NCBI RefSeq assembly: GCF_008974265.1
Contig: NZ_BKZW01000004.1
Span: forward strand, 1-64,000
Source of the DNA: Dictyobacter vulcani
Lineage (GTDB): Bacteria; Chloroflexota; Ktedonobacteria; Ktedonobacterales; Ktedonobacteraceae
Length of the DNA stretch: 64,000 nucleotides
Reading direction: 5' to 3'
Shown piece by piece: positions 49,855-59,039 of the stretch; position 1 is the first letter of the stretch; each line of letters starts with the position of its first letter. Made by a program: the position numbers and the translations under genes. The notes below the pieces were generated by a model that was not told where the DNA came from, ran no database searches, and worked only from the letters and a program-made list of their open reading frames with translations.

Positions 49855-50167
49855 CGCAGGTTGAGCGTTTTTTTTTGCTACGCTTTGGCATGATCGCTGG
49901 CATGATCTGTACGGTCTGGGTAATTTGCATAATACTCATGTTTACGTTGCTCCCCTTTTCCTTGATGTGGTGTCTTATCTATATATCTATTCTTTTTCGG
50001 ACCAGCAAAAATGGAGAAAATACGAGGATATCTATCTACGAGGGAGCCTGAAATTTTCTGGTAAAACTCTTGAAATCTTGTTCTAATTATAGCATAAATA
50101 TGGTGCTCACGTCAATAAAATAGCGCCTTCACGCTCCATTGACCGGCCCGCAAATCGAGGTTAAAAT
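49855..50167. other. Intergenic region
   Basis: A 313-base divergent spacer with no gene. A GAGG at 50157 sets the start of the CrtA-like gene. Confidence 0.35.
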
Positions 50168-50899
50168 ATGCACATTGATGACCAGCAGCCAGTCGTGGCT
50201 TTTACCTTGTCTCGCTATCCGCGCCACTACCGTGGCAGCGTTTCTGGCCCACCTGGGACTTGACCGCTGGCCACTCATGCATACTGAAGGCTTAACCTTC
50301 TGGCGCTTGCTTGGTGTGGGACAGGGCCGTGTGTTTGATCCCCATGCGGACCTGCAGCGCTCAGCCCTCTTTACCGTCTGGCGTTCGCTGGCCGATCTGA
50401 GACGCTTCGAGGCCCATTCCAGGCTCATGCAACGCATCCACCAGCGCTCCGAAGAATCATGGACCGTGCATATGCTCCTGTACGCTGGCATGGACAGTGG
50501 GGTGGGCGTGATCCCTTGCAAGCCTTCATGCCAGTTCCGGTACCGCAAGCAGGACCCTGGATTATTCTGACTCGCGCCACTATTTATCCAACAAAAATCA
50601 GATCATTCCTCGGGGCTGTCCCGGCCGTGGCTGACGAACTCCTCAACCAACCGGCCCTGATCAACTCCGTTGGCGTTGGTGAGGCCCCCTTGATCTACCA
50701 GGCCACGCTCAGCCTCTGGTCCTCCCTCCCCGACATCAAAGCCTTCGCCTACGGATCCGACACTCCCCACAACCACGTCATCCGTCGCACGCGCCAGGAA
50801 CACTGGTACCGCGAAGAACTCTTCGCTCGCTTCCTCCCCCTCGCCTCCTACGGCACCTGGGATGGCACCAACCCCCTTTCTCACGATATCCCCAAATGA
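50168..50899 (+). pseudogene. Spheroidene monooxygenase (CrtA)-like protein, two frameshifts
   Basis: The start MHIDDQQPVVAFTLSRYPRHYRG follows a GAGG. The frame shifts near 50230 to FLAHLGLDRWPLMHTEGLTFWRLLGVGQGR, which is the CrtA-family core, and again near 50475 to PVRWHGQWGGRDPLQAFMPV and then GPWIILTRATIYPTKIRSF to the stop. CrtA enzymes are haem-binding ketolases of carotenoids. Total length, about 243 residues, fits. It lies just before a geranylgeranyl-reductase-like gene, which would suit an isoprenoid role. Confidence 0.72.
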
Positions 50900-51229
50900 C
50901 CTCTATATGGTTGGGGGTGTGGAGCGGGTCGAGGCATAATCGTGGACAAGCCACGAACCTACATGCGATGTCCCCAAATGATATTCATATGGTTGGGGGT
51001 GTGAAGCGGCCCGAGGCATAATCGTGGGACAAGCCACGAACCTACATGCGATGTCCCCAAATGATATTCATATGGTTGGGGGTGTGAAGCGGCCCGAGGC
51101 ATAATCGTGGACAAGCCACGAACCTACATGCGATGTCCCCAAATGATATTCATATGGTTGGGGGTGTGAAGCGGCCCGAGGCATAATCGTGGACAAGCCA
51201 TGAAACACGTGAGATATCCCAAAATGATG
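50890..51229. repeat. 82-bp tandem repeat array, about four and a half units
   Basis: GGTTGGGGGTGTG recurs at 50909, 50991, 51074, 51156 and, altered, 51237, so the period is 81-83. Each unit holds TCGTGG(G)ACAAGCCACGA, the GTAGGTTCG-family hairpin in reverse, then ACCTACATGCGATG and CCCCAAATGATATTCATAT. The last unit is the most diverged and passes into a perfect palindrome. Units vary mainly by one base, so copying is recent. Confidence 0.85.
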
Positions 51230-51287
51230 TTTATATGGTTGGAGGTGTGGTGCGGCCGCAGCCGCACCACACCTCCAACCATATAAA
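51230..51287. repeat. Perfect 27-bp inverted repeat (hairpin) closing the tandem array
   Basis: The arm at 51230-51256 (TTTATATGGTTGGAGGTGTG onward) is exactly complementary to 51261-51287 with the loop CGCA. The left arm is the start of the array's next unit, so the array ends where its own unit turns back on itself. Confidence 0.9.
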
Positions 51288-51476
51288 TAAAGCGAGCGCC
51301 GCAGGCGCGAGGTGTCTATGGTGATTTAGTCTGTCGGAACTAGACAGTATGGTGCAGTTCGACTATACTTAGCTCGATAAGTGCGAGAACGAACCTTCTC
51401 TGATTACCTGAAATGTGTGGGTAATCTTTGCTGTAGTTCTATATATTATGCATCATTCTCCTAAAGAAGGACTTCC

Positions 51477-52733
51477 ATGTCAGACGATTATAATGTGCTT
51501 GTGGTGGGCGGCGGACCTGCTGGTTTGGCGGCAGCTGAGGCGGCTGCAAAGCGGGGCGTGCGCACACTGGTTTTAGAGCGTCAGAATGAAATTGGTTACC
51601 CTATCCATACCAGTGGGGGAAGCTGGGTCAAAGATATGCAGACCCTGGGCATCCCTGAGCATCTGTATCATCCCGTGAAAACGGTCTATTTCTTGACTCC
51701 ACATCGCGAGGTGCCTTTCCACTATAATCCCGCGGTGGCTTGTGTGGTTGATATCCGTGGTCTCTATCAGCATCTGGCAGCCCGTGCGGTGGCGGCTGGC
51801 GCTGAGTTGCGGGTGCGCCATACGGTTGAGCAGGCCATACAAGAACAGGGCCGGATGATCGGTGTGACGGCCAAGAACCATGTGAGTGAGCGCCTGACGA
51901 TCAATGCGGATGTGACTATTGATGCCTCTGGCTTCTCGCGTCATATCGGGGTGCGGGCAGATATGGGTGGCGCGTTTCATCGCTATGGTTTTGGCGCTGA
52001 GTACGATCTGTACGCTCCTAACTATCCTCAGGATGAGTTATTTCTGATTATGGGCAGTGCCTTTGCGCCGCAGGGCTATGCCTGGGCGTTCCCTCGTGGC
52101 AATGGTCGCGTGCGTCTGGGTGTCGGGGTGATTCATCCGGATAGTAATGAGGATGCTCGCGTGTATCTGGATCGCATTATGCAGGACATTCCACAGCTGG
52201 CCACGCGCTTCAAGGGTGCGAGTCCGCTGGAATATCATACTGGCCTGTTCCCGTCCGAGGGCGCGCTCCCGAGCTTTTCACGCGACGGACTGTTGCTGGC
52301 TGGTGATTCCGGTGGCCATGGATCGACGCTGGTCGGTGAAGGAATCCGTTTCGCGATCTATTCGGGCCAGATGGCTGGTGAGACGGCCGCGGACGCAGTC
52401 AAGGCCGGTGATACCTCGGCCGCCTATCTGTCGCGTTTTGATCAGCGCTGGCGCTCGCGTTTTGCCCGCGATATGGATATCTCCTATATGATCAATAAGC
52501 GTATCGCGGCCTATAGCGATGCCCAGTGGGATAGCTCGTTGGATCTCTTGAAGCGCCTGACTCCTGCGCAGGCGGCCCAGGCTCTGCGTGGTGACTTTAA
52601 CGCCAGCCTGGTCATGGGTATCCTGGCCCGTAATCCTTCGTTGATCGCGACCGGTGGCAAACGCTTCCTGGATAAGATGCTGGAGCGCATCAATAAGCCC
52701 ACCGCCGCCAGCGTCGAAGAAGCTCGCCGTTAG
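51477..52733 (+). CDS. Geranylgeranyl-reductase-family FAD oxidoreductase
   Basis: The 418-residue product has the FAD-binding VVGGGPAGLAAAEAAAKRG (residues 9-27), the second motif VTIDASGFSRHIG and the C-terminal FAD site GLLLAGDSGGHGSTLVGEGIRFA. This is the geranylgeranyl reductase / digeranylgeranylglycerophospholipid reductase family, which saturates isoprenoid chains, though some members act on other substrates. Its last codons and stop are part of a 56-bp duplication. Next to a CrtA-like gene, an isoprenoid substrate is plausible. Confidence 0.86.
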   Translation: MSDDYNVLVVGGGPAGLAAAEAAAKRGVRTLVLERQNEIGYPIHTSGGSWVKDMQTLGIPEHLYHPVKTVYFLTPHREVPFHYNPAVACVVDIRGLYQHLAARAVAAGAELRVRHTVEQAIQEQGRMIGVTAKNHVSERLTINADVTIDASGFSRHIGVRADMGGAFHRYGFGAEYDLYAPNYPQDELFLIMGSAFAPQGYAWAFPRGNGRVRLGVGVIHPDSNEDARVYLDRIMQDIPQLATRFKGASPLEYHTGLFPSEGALPSFSRDGLLLAGDSGGHGSTLVGEGIRFAIYSGQMAGETAADAVKAGDTSAAYLSRFDQRWRSRFARDMDISYMINKRIAAYSDAQWDSSLDLLKRLTPAQAAQALRGDFNASLVMGILARNPSLIATGGKRFLDKMLERINKPTAASVEEARR

Positions 52734-52830
52734 AGAAATAATCTCTGGGAATAAGTGCCTTATCTGCTGTGTTAGAAGCTCGCAGTTAGAGAAATAATCT
52801 CTGGGAATAAGTGCTTTATCTGCTGTGTTA
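52719..52830. repeat. 56-bp tandem duplication at the 3' end of the oxidoreductase gene
   Basis: 52719-52774 and 52775-52830 are near-identical (two base differences). The unit begins with the final codons and stop (GAAGCTCGCCGTTAG), so the duplicate holds a spare copy of the gene end. Confidence 0.85.
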
Positions 52831-52879
52831 TAAATATTCAGATAAGCAATTTCCACTCTATCTACTAGCTTATGCTGTT

Positions 52880-52932
52880 CAATCGTGTGAGCGCAGCTAG
52901 CCGCGAGTGAGCGGCGTTCACGATTGCTTTTT
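52880..52932. terminator. Terminator-like hairpin, also present at 37801
   Basis: CAATCGTG pairs with CACGATTG around a GC-rich interior, followed by CTTTTTAA. GAGCGGCGTTCACGATTG plus a T run is shared with 37811-37833. It would end the oxidoreductase transcript. Confidence 0.6.
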
Positions 52933-52969
52933 AAGAGCTTATTCTGATAATATTCGAAGGAGAAAATTG

Positions 52970-53251
52970 GTGTCAGAAGCGATAAATGAGACTCCAAACA
53001 CACAACAAAAAATCACTATGTATGCAACCACCTGGTGTGGCGATTGCCGCAATGCCAGGCGCTGGTTCGACTCACACGGCATTGCCTACGATTATATCAA
53101 TATTGAGGAAAATGAGCAGGCAGCCGAGTATGTCCGCAAAGTGAATAATGGTGCCAGCTCGGTTCCGACCATCATTTTTCCTGATGGCTCTGTACTGGTT
53201 GAGCCTGGTGCTCGCGAACTGGCAGCCAAGTTTCCTGAACTGAGCAAATAA
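52970..53251 (+). CDS. Glutaredoxin-like protein
   Basis: A GTG at 52970 is chosen because AAGGAG lies seven bases upstream; a TTG just before it is also possible. The 93-residue product is a small glutaredoxin: KITMYATTWCGDCRNARRWFDSHGIAYDYINIEEN, the cis-Pro segment SSVPTIIFPDG and a C-terminal helix. The active site WCGDC is like mycoredoxin and NrdH relatives rather than the CPYC of classic glutaredoxins, so mycothiol- or thioredoxin-reductase-dependent reduction is possible. A strong terminator follows. Confidence 0.88.
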   Translation: MSEAINETPNTQQKITMYATTWCGDCRNARRWFDSHGIAYDYINIEENEQAAEYVRKVNNGASSVPTIIFPDGSVLVEPGARELAAKFPELSK

Positions 53252-53270
53252 CTCGGCTTTGATGCCAGCA

Positions 53271-53305
53271 AAAAAGCTCCTGCACATGTGTTGTAGGAGC
53301 TTTTT
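53271..53305 (+). terminator. Terminator after the glutaredoxin gene
   Basis: AAAAAGCTCCT(G)CA pairs with (G)TAGGAGCTTTTT around a short loop; the T run is within the stem. Confidence 0.85.
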
Positions 53306-53398
53306 GTTGTGCAATTTCGTGCTCTATACAGGCGCGTTATGCTAGTAGTAGAGGAAATATCTCCACCGTATTGTTGTTAGTTGGAAGGGACTTATATC

Positions 53399-54571
53399 AT
53401 GGCTCATCCTGGTTTACAAGACGGCCCGATCTATCTTGACTATAATGCCACCACGCCTGTAGATCCCGCGGTGGTGGATGCGATGTTGCCGTACCTGACG
53501 ACCTACTTTGGCAATCCGTCCAGTTCCCATGCCTATGCTGAGAAGACGCGTGCCGCGATGGCTACGGCCCGTGAGCAGGTGGCGTCCTTGCTGGGATGCG
53601 CGCAGGATGAGATCATTTTTACCGGCTCGGGCACTGAAAGTAATGCCCTGGCGCTCCGTGGCGCGGCCCTTGCTAATCGCTTCCATGGCAATCATATCAT
53701 TACCCAGGTCAGCGAGCATCCGGCCGTTCTGAATGTCTGTAAGTCCCTGACACGGCTGCATGGCTTTCGCGTGACTTATCTGCCCGTGGATAAATATGGG
53801 CGTATTGATCCTGCCGAGGTCGCGGCGGCCATCGAGGAGCAGACGACGTTGATCTCGATCATGTATGCCAACAACGAGACTGGTACCATCCAGCCGATCG
53901 CTGAACTGGCTGATCTGGCGCGACGCCATCGTATCCTGTTGCATACCGATGCCTCGCAGGCAGTGGGCAAGATTTCGACCGATGTCCAGACCCTGGGCGT
54001 GGATTTCCTGACGCTGGCCGGCCATAAAGTCTATGCGCCCAAAGGTATCGGTGCGCTCTATATGCGCCGTGGATTGCAGGTGGAGCCGCTGCTGTATGGT
54101 GGTGGACAAGAACATGGCCTGCGTGCCGGGACCGAGAATGTGGCCTTTATGGTGGCGCTGGGAGCGGCCTGTGTCCTGGCCAGTGAACAACTGGCGACCA
54201 GTCAGCCGCGCCTGCAAAAGTTGCGCGATCAGTTGCAGCAGAAGCTTGAGCAACGCCTGTCCCATGCTGTTCATCTCAATGGACACCCGAACGACCGCCT
54301 GCCCAATACCCTCAATGTCAGCATTGATGGCATCCTGGGCGAAGAAGTGCTGGCCGCCACACCCGGTATTGCCAGCTCCACCGGCTCAGCCTGCCACGAA
54401 GGCAAAACCGATCCATCCGCCGTCCTCAGTGCCATGGGCCAATCCCGTGAACGCGCCCTCAGTGCCCTCCGCCTCACCCTGGGCCGCTGGACGACCGCCA
54501 GGGAAATCAATGCCGCCGCTGATCTGCTCGCCCAGACCGTCCAGACCCAATGGAAGACCCGCGACGCCTGA
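53399..54571 (+). CDS. Cysteine desulfurase (NifS/IscS family)
   Basis: The ATG at 53399 with GGAAGGGA upstream is preferred over a TTG at 53381. The 390-residue product has IYLDYNATTPVDP at the start, NETGTIQPI, the PLP lysine Lys210 in AGHKVYAPKG, and the persulfide cysteine Cys332 in SSTGSACHEG. It moves sulfur from cysteine to Fe-S scaffolds or tRNA-thiolation proteins. No iscU or mnmA lies next to it, so the client is unknown. Its last bases run toward gnd. Confidence 0.93.
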   Translation: MAHPGLQDGPIYLDYNATTPVDPAVVDAMLPYLTTYFGNPSSSHAYAEKTRAAMATAREQVASLLGCAQDEIIFTGSGTESNALALRGAALANRFHGNHIITQVSEHPAVLNVCKSLTRLHGFRVTYLPVDKYGRIDPAEVAAAIEEQTTLISIMYANNETGTIQPIAELADLARRHRILLHTDASQAVGKISTDVQTLGVDFLTLAGHKVYAPKGIGALYMRRGLQVEPLLYGGGQEHGLRAGTENVAFMVALGAACVLASEQLATSQPRLQKLRDQLQQKLEQRLSHAVHLNGHPNDRLPNTLNVSIDGILGEEVLAATPGIASSTGSACHEGKTDPSAVLSAMGQSRERALSALRLTLGRWTTAREINAAADLLAQTVQTQWKTRDA

Positions 54572-54632
54572 TTGGCTCCAGACCGCTGGCATTGAGATTA
54601 TGCCGGTGGGCTGCTTGTGATATGTGGCAAAC

Positions 54633-54668
54633 AAAAAAAAACAGGCCTCTTCACTGAGAAGAGGCCTG
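54633..54668 (-). terminator. Terminator after gnd
   Basis: Perfect 11-base stem CAGGCCTCTTC/GAAGAGGCCTG; the A tract at 54632-54642 gives a nine-T run on the minus strand. Confidence 0.88.
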
Positions 54669-54695
54669 GTGTCGTTGCGGTGGGGGATCGAAAGC

Positions 54696-55709
54696 TTATC
54701 GCTCGTGGTGTCCACCGAACTGGAAGCGCATGGCCGACAGAACTTTGTTGGCGAATTCGGCCTGGTTGCGGGACTCGAAGCGGTCGTAGAGGGCAGCGCT
54801 CAGGACGTGGGCAGGAACGCCTTCGTCGATGGCGGCCTTGATGGTCCAGCGACCCTCACCGGAGTCAGCGACGCGACCGGAGAAGTTGGAGAGGGTTGGG
54901 TTCTCCTGGAAGGATTGTGCGGTCAGGTCGAGCAGCCAGGAGCTGATTACGCTACCACGGCGCCACAGCTCGCTGATCTCTGGCAGGTCCATGTCGTACT
55001 GATAGTGCTCTGGACTCTGTACAGGAGCGGTCTCGGCGTCGACCATATGGGTGTTTTTACCGATGTTGGCATGATACAGGATGTTCAATCCCTCAGCATA
55101 AGCGGCCATGACACCATACTCGATACCGTTGTGGACCATTTTAACGAAGTGACCGGCACCATGAGGGCCACAATGCAGGTAGCCTTCCTCAGCTGTGCCC
55201 TTGTTAGCTGGACGGCCAGGGGTGCGGCTGATCTCGCCAACGCCCGGTGCCAGGACTTTGAAGATGGGGTCGAGATATTTCACGACTTCGTCTTCGCCAC
55301 CGATCATCTGGCAGTAGCCACGCTCCAGGCCCCAGACGCCGCCGCTGGTTCCGCAGTCAACATAGTGGATTTTGTGCTTCTCAAGTTCGGCTGCACGGCG
55401 GATATCATCCTGATAATTGGAATTTCCTCCATCAACGAGGATGTCGCCTTCTGACAGGTGTGGCAGCAACTGGGCGATGGTGTCATCGACTGAAGCGGCT
55501 GGAACCATCAGCCAGAGAATGCGGGGAGTGCTGAGTTGTTTGACGACGTCTTCCAGCGAAGTTGCGCCGCTGCTGATCGCACCCTCTTTAACACGCTGCT
55601 CGACGGTCGAAGCTGTACGAGCATACCCGACAACCTTGTGTCCGGCACGCAGCAGTCTCTGGGCCATATTGGCACCCATGCGGCCAATTCCAATCATTCC
55701 AAGTTCCAT
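54696..55709 (-). CDS. gnd: 6-phosphogluconate dehydrogenase, short (YqeC/GndA-like) type
   Basis: The 337-residue product has the NAD(P) site MIGIGRMGANMAQRLLRAG, DGGNSNYQDD, CGTSGGVWGLERGYCQMIGG and the catalytic region HGAGHFVKMVHNGIEYGVM. It is about 130 residues shorter than the classic enzyme, which marks the short type, often NAD-linked. It oxidises and decarboxylates 6-phosphogluconate in the pentose-phosphate route. It is alone; no zwf is next to it. Confidence 0.93.
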   Translation of the reverse strand: MELGMIGIGRMGANMAQRLLRAGHKVVGYARTASTVEQRVKEGAISSGATSLEDVVKQLSTPRILWLMVPAASVDDTIAQLLPHLSEGDILVDGGNSNYQDDIRRAAELEKHKIHYVDCGTSGGVWGLERGYCQMIGGEDEVVKYLDPIFKVLAPGVGEISRTPGRPANKGTAEEGYLHCGPHGAGHFVKMVHNGIEYGVMAAYAEGLNILYHANIGKNTHMVDAETAPVQSPEHYQYDMDLPEISELWRRGSVISSWLLDLTAQSFQENPTLSNFSGRVADSGEGRWTIKAAIDEGVPAHVLSAALYDRFESRNQAEFANKVLSAMRFQFGGHHER

Positions 55710-56068
55710 TGTAAGATGTTCCTTTCTTTAGTGCGCATATCTACATTTTTACACGAAGATCCGCCGTAAAGCGGTTCAGCGCGCATGCAAATACGGCAGA
55801 AATATATCATGCTTTACAATCGTATCAGCATAAGCCAACCACGATTGTTTTATCAGAGCATATTACTCAATCGCAGAACTGATCGAGCCGCCTGTAGGGG
55901 ACACTGGCTCTCCTGCAGTATTGAGTATGCTTATTCTTTACCACATATATTTACCACAAATACTATATCACGTCTGGGAAATACCCGCAGGAAAATTCCC
56001 TGCCAAAATTTCAAAAAGTCCCGGCAGCGCTGGTCGCTGCAACCTCCTGGCGTCCGAACAAATCGCGT
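55710..56068. other. Intergenic region before the second inverted-repeat element
   Basis: A spacer of 359 bases with the gnd promoter on its left. CCCGGCAGCGCTGGTCGCTGC at 56020-56040 is a loose member of the palindrome family next to the element. No gene seen. Confidence 0.4.
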
Positions 56069-56525
56069 CGTACCGGCAGCGCTGGTCGCCAATACTTTTC
56101 GTTTAGCGCTACGTTGAGAGAGGGTTCGACGTGACCAGCAAGCAAGGTGTACGTCGAGAGGGCGCCACACGCGGAGGCCGCACTGCTGCGTTTGCGCAGG
56201 CCAGCGTGCTCGAACGACGCGCAGTGCTGTGGCGCCTACAGGGATCGTGGGTGCTGTGGCCGTGGCCAGATCGCGCAGCAAGGTGGTGGAAGAGCGCGTG
56301 AATCCTCGTACCAGTGCGCAAAGGATCACGAAACAGGATCCGTATCGGTGTAGGCGCCACAGGCATGCGATGCTCGTTGCGCACCTCGCTCCACGAGAAC
56401 GCCGCATGCCGACCTCCGCGTGTGGCGCCCTCTCCACGTATGATTCGCTGCTTTTCTCCACAACGTCTTTCGCCGCCACAAAACTCGTTAAACGAAAAGT
56501 ATTGGCGGCCAGCGCTGCCGGTACG
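56069..56525. mobile_element. Non-autonomous inverted-repeat element (MITE-like), copy 2, 457 bp
   Basis: Same ends and interior as 27571-28019, in reverse orientation, for example ACGTTGAGAGA then GGTTCGACGTGACCAGCAAGC just inside the left end. About 20-25 differences, several of them compensating in stems, separate the two. No transposase gene is present; short frames inside look non-coding. Confidence 0.75.
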
Positions 56526-56546
56526 AGGGAATATACGGGGAGGCGT

Positions 56547-56583
56547 GCGCCCGATTATTATGCATTGACATAAAATCGGGCGC
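56547..56583 (-). terminator. Terminator-like hairpin after the APC permease gene
   Basis: Perfect ten-base stem GCGCCCGATT/AATCGGGCGC around an AT-rich loop, just after the stop of the minus-strand gene. Confidence 0.6.
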
Positions 56584-56594
56584 GAGTATTGGTG

Positions 56595-58018
56595 CTATGA
56601 GACGGTGGGCGTTTCGTGTTCCAGTTTGCTGGCACGTCTGCTATACAAAAAGTAGACGACCAGACCGATGGCTAGCCAGACGAAGAAGCGGATGATGGTG
56701 ATCATCGGCAGGCTGATAATCAGGATCAGTGAGGCTATCATTGAGAGAATAGGCAACACTGGTACAAATGGGACACGGAAGGCACGGCGCAGGTCGGGCT
56801 GCGTGCGCCTCAGAATCAACACGGCGGCCGAGACCAGCACAAACGCGGTCAGGGTGCCGATATTGGTGAGTTCCGCCACGATATCGATCGGAGTCACACC
56901 CGCAACAATGGCTACCACAATACCAATCAGGATGCTGGAAAGGTAAGGTGTCTTGAAGCGAGGATGGATGCGGGCAAAGAATGCTGGCAGTAGCCCGTCG
57001 CGTGACATCGAGAAGAAGATGCGGCTCTGCCCATAGAGCAGGACCAGCAGGACGGTGGTCAGTCCGCAGAGTGCACCAATTGAGATGATGGATCCGGCGG
57101 CGTTGAGTCCTGACAGGATCAGCGCATGCGAGACTGGCGATGGTACATCGAGCTTTGTATAGGAGACCATACCGGTCAACACGCCGGTTACGAGAATGTA
57201 GAGTACGGTACAAACGATCAGGCTGAGGAAGATGCCCAGGGGCAGGTCTTTTCCTGGATTGCGTGCCTCCTCGGCCGAGGTGGAAACCTGGTCGAAACCA
57301 ATGTAGGCGAAGAAGATGATGCTGGCTCCGCTGAAAACGCCGCCTGGTCCGAATGGCAGGAATGGATGCCAGTTAGCGGATTGACATGGAAGGCGCCGAC
57401 AGCGATGAAGAAGATGATGACGGCCAGCTTGATGGCAACCATGATATTGTTGAATTTGGTGCTTTCCGAGGTTCCCAACACCAGCAGGGCGGTAATCACC
57501 AGAATAACTACGACGGCAGGAAGATTGAGGATGCCGCCCGAAAAAGGTGAGGCGGTTAATGCATGCGGTAGCGTAAAACCGAACGTGCTCTTGAGCATAT
57601 CCGTAAAGTAGCCGGCCCAACCAATACTGACCGCCGCCGCTCCGACCGCGTATTCCAGAATTAAGTCCCAGCCGATGATCCAGGCGATCATTTCGCCCAG
57701 CGTGGCATACGAATAGGTATAGGCGCTACCAGCAATAGGCACCGAGCTGGCAAATTCAGCATAGCAGATAGCCGCCAGACCGCTGGCGATACCGGCCAGG
57801 ATGAAAGAGAGGATGAGTCCAGGGCCTGCATATTTGGCGGCCGCGACACCCGTCAGTACAAAGATACCCGTACCAACAATGGCTCCAACGCCCATTGCAG
57901 TGATACTCAGTGGTCCCAATGTCCGCTTGAGCGAACCTTCGGATTTATCATCACTTTTTTTTAATATTAGATCCATTGGTTTCACGCGCCAGATACTATC
58001 ACGCGTTCGTGTTGCCAT
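56595..58018 (-). CDS. Amino acid permease (APC superfamily), one frameshift
   Basis: The N-terminal frame (58018 to about 57381) has SLKRTLGPLSITAMGVGAIVGTGIFVLTGVAAA, the APC helix-1 signature, and six helices. It breaks after AFHVNP, where CCGCTAAC should be CCGGCTAAC; one G restores ANWHPFLPFGPGGVFSGASIIFFAYIGFDQ and the rest to the stop. The whole is about 475 residues with 12 helices, as in CAT-type or YfnA-like amino acid transporters. The last 50 residues are basic. It stands alone between an element and a DHFR-like gene. Confidence 0.9.
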
Positions 58019-58299
58019 GCAGATTTCCTTTTCTATTCTTGTGTGGTTTTTATAGAGAATGTGCAGAAATATGTATCACAGAAAATAGGCATAATAATAC
58101 CTCTACATGAGGATACGTATTCCCGCTCAGAAACGTTACACTGCTTTAAAGGAGAGCCAGCGGCAGCTTGAGCGTGAGATTGTCGTCACCAGCGGATTTC
58201 CTGGCAGGATTTCCGGTTGTGTCTCAGTGTTTTGGAACAAGAAAATAGCTGAGATACGTCATAATGGTTCTATCTTAAAAATTACAAGGGGAGAAGCGC

Positions 58300-58892
58300 A
58301 TGCGAAAAATTATTACTACGATGTGGGTTAGCCTTGATGGCTTTATTGCTGGTCCAAACGGAGAAATGGATTGGATTGGGGAACTCTACGATGAGGCCAT
58401 GGGTGTGTATGAACATAATTTTGTCAGCTCGGCTGATACGCTCTTACTCGGACGCGTGACCTATCAGAGTTTTGCTGGCGCCTGGCCCCATGTTCCTGAT
58501 AGTCCGACCGCCCGGAGGAAGAGAAAGCCTATGCTCGCCTATTAAATGCCATGCAGAAAATAGTGTTTTCCAGGACGCTTGAAAGTGCGGATTGGAACAA
58601 CTCGCAATTGCTCAGAGAAGTTATTCCAGCGGACATCGAGCGGCTGAAACAGGAGCCGGGACGCGATATCATCATTTATGGTAGTGCCAGCCTGGTCCAG
58701 AAGCTCACTAACCTTGGCTTGATTGATGAATATCAGCTTTTAGTTCATCCCGTTATTTTAGGTAGTGGCAAGCCTCTCTTTCAAGACATCAAAGACAAAG
58801 TAAAGTTGAAACTGGTCAACACCACCACCAATCCATCCGGAGTAGTCGTCATGTCTTATCAACCGAGTACACAGCACGACTCTGAGCTTTAA
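58300..58892 (+). CDS. Dihydrofolate-reductase-like (RibD C-terminal domain) protein, one frameshift
   Basis: The start MRKIITTMWVSLDGFIAGPNGEMDWIG is typical of the RibD-C/YyaP family. The frame breaks near 58509, where GCCCGG should be GCCCCGG; this gives PEEEKAYARLLNAMQKIVFSRTL and then IYGSASLVQKLTNLGLIDEYQLLVHPVILGSGKPLF. Total about 197 residues. Such proteins are NADPH-dependent reductases; most paralogs have no known substrate. GGGGAGAAG precedes the ATG. Confidence 0.86.
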
Positions 58893-58963
58893 ACCTGGCG
58901 CCACACTTCATCCATCCCTCTTATTATGGAGAGATGTGCGTACAGCTTGACAAATAGCTTGTT

Positions 58964-59017
58964 TTCCGGCTACTATATCCTCTATGGATATATCCATAGA
59001 GGATATAGTAGCCGGAA
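58964..59017. repeat. Perfect 54-bp palindrome with no loop
   Basis: 58964-58990 (TTCCGGCTACTATATCC onward) is exactly complementary to 58991-59017. It lies 23 bases before the HAD gene start, within its likely leader. The absence of any loop or mismatch is notable. Confidence 0.9.
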
Positions 59018-59039
59018 GTTTATGAAAGGTTTTGCAAGG

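Noticed and set aside
50890..51229. CRISPR-like array
   Set aside because: The 82-base units are repeated whole with no unique spacers, and no cas genes are near.
58107..58331. 74-codon frame upstream of the DHFR-like gene
   Set aside because: It overlaps the next gene's start, has no ribosome site and no family resemblance.
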